From Solobacterium sp. UBA636 (GTDB lineage: Bacteria; Bacillota_I; Bacilli_A; Erysipelotrichales; Erysipelotrichaceae), in NCBI GenBank assembly GCA_002299675.1, contig DBOW01000029.1, positions 4,049 through 23,300 on the forward strand: a stretch of 19,252 nucleotides of DNA, read 5' to 3'. Positions 14,460-19,252 of the stretch are shown here, one piece after another. The notes under the pieces are model-generated. The model did not search any database. It was not told the DNA's origin and saw only the letters and a program-made list of their open reading frames with translations. Numbering within the stretch: position 1 is the first letter of the stretch; every line of letters starts with the position of its first letter. A program made the position numbers and the translations under genes.

Positions 14460-15749
14460 ATGACTAAAAAGAAGAAAAGAAGAAGATTAAGAAAAAGTTT
14501 AAGGCTGCCATTATTTATTATCTGTGCAGCTGTAATTGGACTTATTGTGTTTGGAATATCAAAACTTTTTGTGCCATCAGTTAAATCAATTCATGATGAC
14601 GCAAAGAAAATCAGCACTAAATCATGTGTTGCCTTTTATCCTAAATCTGAATATGGCAAACAGGTAGCTGTATCTCTTTGTGAAAGCGTAAAGGAAAGTG
14701 AAGAAAAAACTGTATTTGACTATTCACTTATTCCCTATGGTGACTACTATCTGGTTGAATATGGTCAGGGAGTTCATTATTATATCGACAAGAATAACGA
14801 TCTGTTAAAGATTGATTCACTGGACGATGGAGCCAGGGGTATTATGTCGGATTATCTTAGATATTCAATGAAGAAGAGTGAAATAGATGAAGCCTATACA
14901 GCTGAGTTTATTTTAAAAACTTCTAAAGACAAAATTGATTTAAGTGAATGCAGCTATAAAGTAGAGGGATCAGACCTGGAGGTTTATTTTCCTTCCTATG
15001 ATCATACCGTTTCAGTGCCACTGAAATATATTCAGAATTATGCCGGTGTTAACCTGGGCTATGAAAATGAGTCCTATGTCAAGCCATCCTATATTTCAAA
15101 GAGCCGTAAGATGGTGGCTTTGACCTTTGATGATGGACCTAATCTGGATACTTCACCAGAGATAGTGGATACATTCTATAAGTATGATGGCAAGGCCACT
15201 TTCTTTATACAGGGCTACAGACTGGATAATAAAACTGTTCCATTTATTAAGGAAGCCATTGAAAAGGGCATGCAGTATGGTTCGCATTCTCAGAATCATA
15301 AGAATCTGAAAAATATTTCGGATAAAGAGGTTGTTGAACAGATTAAACAGCCCGCAGATGATCTCTATTATGGCTATGATGATCCAGTATATGGTTTTGA
15401 GGGTCTTGGCTATACCATGACGGTCTATCGAGCTCCATATGGTGAACATAATGCCCATGTTGATGAGCTTTCACCTTTCATCAATATTGCCTGGGACTGT
15501 GATTCCAGAGACTGGGCAACCAGAGATAAGGCCTCAATCAAAGATGCCATCTATACTTTTGAAGCCAAGAATAAAGATGAACTTGATGGCTGCATAGTTT
15601 TGATGCATGATGTTTATTCGGAAACAGCTGATGCCGTTAAAGAACTGGTGCCTGAGCTTATTGATAAGGGCTATCAGCTTGTAAGCATCGACGAACTGCT
15701 CAATACACTGGGCATTGATAAAAATACTACTGATTATTATCCATGGTGA
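14460..15749 (+). CDS. Membrane-anchored polysaccharide deacetylase (NodB domain, PgdA-like)
   Basis: The enzyme class removes N-acetyl groups from peptidoglycan GlcNAc or another envelope polysaccharide outside the membrane. The 429-aa protein has a very basic N-terminus (KKKKRRRLRK), one transmembrane helix at about 16-36, an N-terminal extracytoplasmic domain (about 45-205) and a C-terminal NodB domain with all five motifs: TFDDGPN (222-228; Asp224 base, Asp225 metal ligand), SHSQNH (275-280; metal ligands His276, His280), RAPYG (324-328), DSRDW (348-352) and LMHD (381-384; His383). It starts 1 nt after the RNR homologue stop with a weak AGGA, so it is probably coupled to it. The 3' end overlaps the convergent regulator gene by 23 nt. 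Peptidoglycan is the likely substrate by family, but this is not proven here. Confidence 0.9.
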   Translation: MTKKKKRRRLRKSLRLPLFIICAAVIGLIVFGISKLFVPSVKSIHDDAKKISTKSCVAFYPKSEYGKQVAVSLCESVKESEEKTVFDYSLIPYGDYYLVEYGQGVHYYIDKNNDLLKIDSLDDGARGIMSDYLRYSMKKSEIDEAYTAEFILKTSKDKIDLSECSYKVEGSDLEVYFPSYDHTVSVPLKYIQNYAGVNLGYENESYVKPSYISKSRKMVALTFDDGPNLDTSPEIVDTFYKYDGKATFFIQGYRLDNKTVPFIKEAIEKGMQYGSHSQNHKNLKNISDKEVVEQIKQPADDLYYGYDDPVYGFEGLGYTMTVYRAPYGEHNAHVDELSPFINIAWDCDSRDWATRDKASIKDAIYTFEAKNKDELDGCIVLMHDVYSETADAVKELVPELIDKGYQLVSIDELLNTLGIDKNTTDYYPW

Positions 15750-16638
15750 TTTCAAGAAGATATGTATAGTATCTTCTTTTTATATCTTCATTTAATATTA
15801 CTATGTCTTTTCCATAGGCACATAGCTTGGAGTAAAACATATTGTTTACAGCTGTTCTTACACATATTCCCTCATTGGTAAGTATTCCACTTGGAAAATC
15901 ATTCAGAAGTCTTTCGGCAATGCGCTTACTGTGGTTTAGTATTTTTATATTTACCAGAGCTTTTTCGCCGCTTAAAAAGCTGTCAGAGCTCAGTTTAATC
16001 TGTTCGGTGATTTTATCTTTTGAAATATTCATTTCATCTTTTTTTGATCCTGGTTTAATACTTCTTATGGAATCAAAGCGGTAGTGATAGATTTTTTCTT
16101 TTGATTCATAGTGATAATAAACATAGTAATGATCGTTTTCTCTATGCAGAAACAATGGGAATATTTCACTTTCAGTATCAGAATATCTGGATTCGATAAA
16201 TATACTCTGACTGTTTCTTATGGCGTTTAATATAAGTTCCAGCTTTGTAAGAAGATTGTCCCTGCTGTCGCACTCAACATAGTCGAGTTCTAAAAGAAAA
16301 CGGGCATCTTCTTCGCTGATGAAGGAAAGAAGCTTTTTTCTTAACTGGGAGGCCATTTTTGTATCCAGCTCTTTTAATGAATTGATGGAATCAATAAGAA
16401 GCTTGATTTCTGAAAGATAGAAGGGGGCATCAAGCAGGTAGTAGCCTTTCTCGTATTCAATGTTGTAGCCGTATTCGTTAAGTATCGCAATATCACTGTA
16501 AAGAGTCTGCCGGCTGTTAAGCAGGATTCCTTCTTCTTCCATAAGGGAGGCTATTTCACTGTACTTCAGGTGTTTTGTTTCGCTGGAATGTTTTTTGAGT
16601 ATCTGAATAAGCGACAGAATTCTTTTTTTGTTGTTCAT
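15727..16638 (-). CDS. WYL-domain transcriptional regulator with N-terminal winged HTH (HTH_11/DeoR-like)
   Basis: The 303-aa protein begins with a winged helix-turn-helix at about 3-68 (YSEIASLMEEEGILLNSRQTLYSDI, then the wing EYEKGYYLLD), followed by a linker helix region and a WYL-type Sm-like domain at about 140-200 (IFPLFLHREND, HYYVYYHY, YHYRFDSIRSIKPG). The C-terminal domain (about 210-300) is the usual WYL C-terminal extension. WYL proteins often sense nucleic acid or small ligands and control neighbouring genes. It is divergent from the membrane-protein/ABC exporter pair, with a perfect 20-bp palindrome between them, so that pair and itself are the likely targets. The start has no SD and follows an extended -10 by 6 nt, suggesting a leaderless mRNA. 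Confidence 0.88.
   Translation of the reverse strand: MNNKKRILSLIQILKKHSSETKHLKYSEIASLMEEEGILLNSRQTLYSDIAILNEYGYNIEYEKGYYLLDAPFYLSEIKLLIDSINSLKELDTKMASQLRKKLLSFISEEDARFLLELDYVECDSRDNLLTKLELILNAIRNSQSIFIESRYSDTESEIFPLFLHRENDHYYVYYHYESKEKIYHYRFDSIRSIKPGSKKDEMNISKDKITEQIKLSSDSFLSGEKALVNIKILNHSKRIAERLLNDFPSGILTNEGICVRTAVNNMFYSKLCAYGKDIVILNEDIKRRYYTYLLEITMDNNQ
15754..15782 (+). terminator. Terminator of the deacetylase transcript, inside the 3' end of the WYL gene
   Basis: AAGAAGATA pairs perfectly with TATCTTCTT (9 bp) around the 7-nt loop TGTATAG, and the 3' arm runs into TTTTTAT. It is 4 nt past the deacetylase stop and lies within the coding sequence of the convergent regulator gene. Confidence 0.65.
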
Positions 16639-16644
16639 GGATTA

Positions 16645-16653
16645 ATTTTAACA
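16645..16653 (-). promoter_or_regulatory. Extended -10 promoter of the WYL regulator gene, also a third operator half-site
   Basis: On the minus strand TGTTAAAAT (TG-n-TAAAAT) is followed by TAATCC and the ATG (6 nt), so transcription should start at the ATG. The nonamer is identical to the half-site of the palindrome at 16656-16675, 21 bp upstream. Confidence 0.6.
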
Positions 16654-16655
16654 TG

Positions 16656-16675
16656 GTGTTAAAATATTTTAACAC
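16656..16675. promoter_or_regulatory. Perfect 20-bp palindromic operator in the WYL/exporter divergent region
   Basis: GTGTTAAAATATTTTAACAC is an exact palindrome. It covers the -35 region of the WYL gene promoter and lies just upstream of, or across, the -35 region (TTAACA, 16669-16674) of the exporter operon. A third copy of its half-site TGTTAAAAT overlaps the WYL -10. This is the expected design of an autoregulated divergent operator. Confidence 0.65.
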
Positions 16676-16720
16676 TTCTGTATCTTAACTGAGTTATCCT
16701 TTAATCAGGAGGAAAAAGGT

Positions 16721-17266
16721 ATGAAGACGATTAGAAATAACTTATGGATGGTAATGGTGGCCTGGTGCCTGATTATTGAGGGAAAGGATATATTTGCGTT
16801 CATGGTGATTGTATCAGCCCTGATATATCTATATTTTTCTTATAGATCAGTGAAAGTGTTAGAAACGGTGGTTCTTTCTTGCCTGTTTATTTCTGTGGGA
16901 CTGCCAATAATGAATCTTACATCTGCAGGCATCAGTTTTTCATCGGTTATCTTTGAGATATTTGCCTCTATCAATGTTTCATTATGTTATGAATATCTGT
17001 CAAAAATCAGGCTTAAGTCAATGTACAGCTTATTTATAATTGTCTTTGCGCTGGAATTAATTATGGCGGCCATATTTGTAATCATGCCCATAACCCTAAT
17101 GAATCTGACTGCCAAATTTAAAGCCGTAATGATGGTAAATGTCATCTTCATGCCTTATACTCTCATACTGTTAATAAGGCTTATACAAAGGGAATACCGT
17201 ATTAGAACTTTGAGAACCAACTTAGAAACATTAAAAAAACGTTCTATGTTTGATATTAAAATCTGA
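16721..17266 (+). CDS. Small polytopic membrane protein of unknown function, paired with an ABC exporter
   Basis: The 181-aa protein is mostly hydrophobic, with about five predicted membrane segments: 8-40 (interrupted by EGKD), 48-66, 70-90, 101-122 and 130-153, followed by a basic C-terminal helix (IQREYRIRTLRTNLETLKKR). I do not recognise a family. An optimal SD (AGGAGG, 16707-16712) precedes the ATG by 8 nt. It is the first gene after the palindromic operator and its TGA stop is also the TGA of an extended -10 serving the ABC exporter gene 12 nt later. Position suggests it works with, or is controlled together with, the exporter. Confidence 0.65.
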   Translation: MKTIRNNLWMVMVAWCLIIEGKDIFAFMVIVSALIYLYFSYRSVKVLETVVLSCLFISVGLPIMNLTSAGISFSSVIFEIFASINVSLCYEYLSKIRLKSMYSLFIIVFALELIMAAIFVIMPITLMNLTAKFKAVMMVNVIFMPYTLILLIRLIQREYRIRTLRTNLETLKKRSMFDIKI

Positions 17267-17272
17267 TAGAAT
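17264..17272 (+). promoter_or_regulatory. Extended -10 overlapping the upstream stop codon (leaderless start of the exporter gene)
   Basis: TGATAGAAT (TG-n-TAGAAT) begins with the TGA stop of the small membrane protein gene and is followed by ATATTC and the ATG at 17279 (6 nt). No SD is present. Confidence 0.55.
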
Positions 17273-17278
17273 ATATTC

Positions 17279-19021
17279 ATGTTAAAAAAATTTGTTTCTT
17301 ATTATCGTCCTTATTTAAAAACATTTATATTTGTAATGTTCTGTGATCTTCTGATTTCACTGATTTCCATGGCCTATCCTATTTTGACCAGGCAGATGAT
17401 GAATGATCTGATACCTAATCAGAAGTTTAAGCTGATAGTGATATTTGGAATTACACTTCTGGTTTTATATATTATTAAAGCCATACTGAAATATCTCTTT
17501 GATTATTATGGACATATGGTTGGTACCGGCATACAGAAAGATATGCGCACCGAGCTTTTTGCCAAACTGGAGAAACTTCCTTTTTCCTACTATGACAATC
17601 ATGAAACCGGCAAGGTTATGGCCAGAATGACAACTGATCTGTTTGATATTGCCGAGCTGGCACATCATGGTCCGGAGAATCTCTTTATGGCGGCAGTTAT
17701 GATAAGCTTTTCCTTTGTTTATCTTTCTTCTATTTCTCTGCCTTTGACTTTGATTATTTTTGCCTGTGTACCGGTTCTTATAATTACGACCACGAAGGTT
17801 AGAAAGCTGCATATGGTTTCTTCCAAGAAGGCTAAGGCATCCCAGTCGATTATTTCAGCCAGGCTTAATTCTTCTATTTCCGGAATCAGAGTAACCAAGG
17901 CGTTTGATAATGGCGATATTGAATCAGAAAAGTTTAAAAAGGGAAATGAAGAGTTTGTAGAAGCCAAAAAGGGCCAGTATAAGACAATGTCGATGCTTCA
18001 TTCTTCAACTACTTTTATTACTGAACTGTTTAATGTTGTATGTTTAATATCAGGCGGAATATTTCTTTATAATGGTGAGATTACTTTTGGTGACTATACA
18101 GCCTTCATGTTGTCGATAAATGTTTTTATTTCGCCAATACTGACACTGGTTAATTTTACCGAGGTACTGCATGATGGTATTTCCGGTTTTGAAAGATTTG
18201 TGGAAATAATGAATGAAAAGGAAGAAACGGATTATCCTGGCGCAAAAGAATATGACAGTCTTAATGGTGGTATAGAATTCAAAAATGTTTCTTTCAGTTA
18301 TAACGATTCAAGAGAAATTCTGAAGAATATATCTTTCACTCTGCCAAAATCAAAAACCCTGGCTCTGGTTGGACCATCGGGTGGCGGCAAGACAACCATC
18401 TGTCACCTTATTCCCGGTTTTTATGAGGCAAGTGAAGGTGAAATTATTATCAACGGTATAAATATCAAAGATATAAAGAAAGACTGTCTAAGAAGAAATA
18501 TCGGCATTGTTCAGCAGGATGTCTTCCTGTTTGCCGGTTCTTTCTATGAAAATATTCTCTATGGTAAAAAAGATGCCACCAGAGAAGAAGTGATAGAAGC
18601 CAGCCGCAAGGCCAATATCTATGACTATATCATGTCACTTCCTGAAGGCTTTGATACACAGATTGGTGAAAGAGGCATTAAACTGTCCGGCGGTCAGAAG
18701 CAGCGTCTTTCAATTGCCAGAGTTTTCTTAAAGAATCCGGATATTCTGATTCTGGATGAGGCCACAAGTGCCTTAGACAACACAACAGAAATACTGATTC
18801 AGGAATCACTTAATTCTTTAAAGAAAGGACGTACAACCCTGGTTGTAGCTCATCGCCTTTCAACTATTAAATCAGCCGATGAGATTCTGGTGGTGGCAGC
18901 TGGTGAAATTAAGGAAAGAGGAAACCACGAAGAACTGTTAAGCCAGGGCGGCATCTATAAAGAACTTTATGAATCACAGTTTAAAGATGCTTATCATGGA
19001 GATATGAATCTAATAGGATAA
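17279..19021 (+). CDS. ABC exporter, fused transmembrane and ATP-binding domains (MsbA/LmrA-type)
   Basis: The 580-aa half-transporter has a six-helix transmembrane domain (about 15-300) and a nucleotide-binding domain (about 330-570) with all motifs: Walker A GPSGGGKTT (365-373), Q-loop IGIVQQDVF (about 408-416), signature LSGGQKQR (469-476), Walker B ILILDE (489-494, catalytic Glu494) and H-loop VVAHRLST (His525). The NBD is canonical, so a homodimer is sufficient and no partner half-transporter is needed or seen nearby. Substrate (lipid, drug or peptide) cannot be told. It is probably expressed with the small membrane protein and also from its own start-proximal -10. The stop lies just before a long hairpin overlapping the next gene's start. 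Confidence 0.93.
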   Translation: MLKKFVSYYRPYLKTFIFVMFCDLLISLISMAYPILTRQMMNDLIPNQKFKLIVIFGITLLVLYIIKAILKYLFDYYGHMVGTGIQKDMRTELFAKLEKLPFSYYDNHETGKVMARMTTDLFDIAELAHHGPENLFMAAVMISFSFVYLSSISLPLTLIIFACVPVLIITTTKVRKLHMVSSKKAKASQSIISARLNSSISGIRVTKAFDNGDIESEKFKKGNEEFVEAKKGQYKTMSMLHSSTTFITELFNVVCLISGGIFLYNGEITFGDYTAFMLSINVFISPILTLVNFTEVLHDGISGFERFVEIMNEKEETDYPGAKEYDSLNGGIEFKNVSFSYNDSREILKNISFTLPKSKTLALVGPSGGGKTTICHLIPGFYEASEGEIIINGINIKDIKKDCLRRNIGIVQQDVFLFAGSFYENILYGKKDATREEVIEASRKANIYDYIMSLPEGFDTQIGERGIKLSGGQKQRLSIARVFLKNPDILILDEATSALDNTTEILIQESLNSLKKGRTTLVVAHRLSTIKSADEILVVAAGEIKERGNHEELLSQGGIYKELYESQFKDAYHGDMNLIG

Positions 19022-19025
19022 AAAC

Positions 19026-19088
19026 AGCTTTCAGGCAACATTTCATAGTTAAAATCAGACTATGAGAAAGTACCTGACAGCTTTTTTT
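19026..19088 (+). terminator. Long hairpin with T-run after the ABC exporter, overlapping the next gene's promoter and start
   Basis: AGCTTTCAGG (19026-19035) pairs with CCTGACAGCT (19073-19082) with one mismatch and is followed by TTTTTTT. Inside it, CATAGT (19044-19049) pairs with ACTATG (19059-19064). The loop contains the -10 box, and the 3' arm is the first codons, of the following gene. Confidence 0.45.
19050..19055 (+). promoter_or_regulatory. -10 box of the last gene (probable leaderless start)
   Basis: TAAAAT is followed by CAGACT and ATG at 19062 (6 nt). A moderate -35 match (CTTTCA, 19028-19033) lies at 16-bp spacing. There is no SD. Confidence 0.45.
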
Positions 19089-19252
19089 ATTGCGATCTGT
19101 ATCCTGTTTATATATCTGGTTATGGGCAATGATTCACATATCTTTGTCCTTAATGACAATATAGAGGTCTATCATAACGGCCAGGCCTGTGGCTATTATT
19201 GTGAAGCCAGAGAGGGCGAGGAAATAATCATAAAAACCGAGGATAAAGATAA
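19062..19252 (+). CDS. N-terminal part of a membrane-anchored or secreted protein of unknown function (runs off the window)
   Basis: The frame is open from ATG 19062 to the end of the window (63 complete codons). The first residues MRKYLTAFFIAICILFIYLV form a basic n-region and hydrophobic core like a signal peptide or N-terminal anchor. There follows a hydrophilic segment with two cysteines (GQACGYYCEAREGEE) that would lie outside the membrane. There is no SD, but TAAAAT sits 6 nt before the ATG, as for other genes here. No family can be assigned from this fragment. Confidence 0.6.
   Translation, partial: MRKYLTAFFIAICILFIYLVMGNDSHIFVLNDNIEVYHNGQACGYYCEAREGEEIIIKTEDKD

Overview
The window looks like the chromosome of an AT-rich Firmicute, probably of the Erysipelotrichia type. 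This is inferred from gene content: QueH-type queuosine synthesis, KtrAB, a GlpA/oxidoreductase/DUF1667 trio, WYL regulation, and TGA used as a stop with TGG as Trp. No marker gene fixes the species. No rRNA, tRNA or CRISPR array is visible, and no gene-free stretch exceeds about 250 bases.

Layout. (1) 1-432: the 3' end of an Rpn/PD-(D/E)XK-type transposase-nuclease gene. (2) 429-3749, minus strand: a four-gene queuosine tRNA-modification operon, tgt-queA-(membrane protein)-queH, with overlapping starts and stops. (3) 3811-9258, plus strand: a tightly packed run of a small membrane protein, KtrB and KtrA (K+ uptake), a GlpA-like FAD protein with a [2Fe-2S] BFD domain, a second FAD/NAD oxidoreductase and a DUF1667 Cys-rich protein, ended by a bidirectional terminator. 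(4) 9285-14458: an accessory block with a small ribbon-helix-helix-like gene (minus), a tyrosine recombinase, a 183-bp DNA segment bounded by near-identical inverted repeats, an AAA-ATPase-like gene and a ribonucleotide reductase (RNR) large-subunit homologue. (5) 14460-15749: a membrane-anchored polysaccharide deacetylase. (6) 15727-16638 (minus): a WYL-type regulator, divergent from (7) 16721-19021: a small membrane protein and an ABC exporter. (8) 19062-end: the start of a membrane or secreted protein.

The main discovery candidates are as follows. First, the recombinase gene and the ATPase gene are separated by what reads as an invertible switch: two 24-bp sites in inverted orientation (23/24 match), the left one containing the recombinase stop codon, and between them a strong rightward terminator and a leftward extended -10. 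In the orientation shown the downstream genes should be OFF or low. Second, the 818-aa RNR homologue keeps its ATP-cone and overall fold signatures but appears to have lost every catalytic residue that could be aligned from memory (both substrate-reducing cysteines, the Asn/Cys/Glu active-site triad, the tyrosine pair of the radical path and the C-terminal Cys pair). It is probably a pseudo-enzyme with a nucleotide-sensing domain. Third, at least six genes start exactly 6 or 8 nt after a good -10 box with no Shine-Dalgarno sequence, so they are probably leaderless. Fourth, a perfect 20-bp palindrome plus a third half-site lies in the regulator/exporter divergent region and is the probable operator of the WYL regulator.
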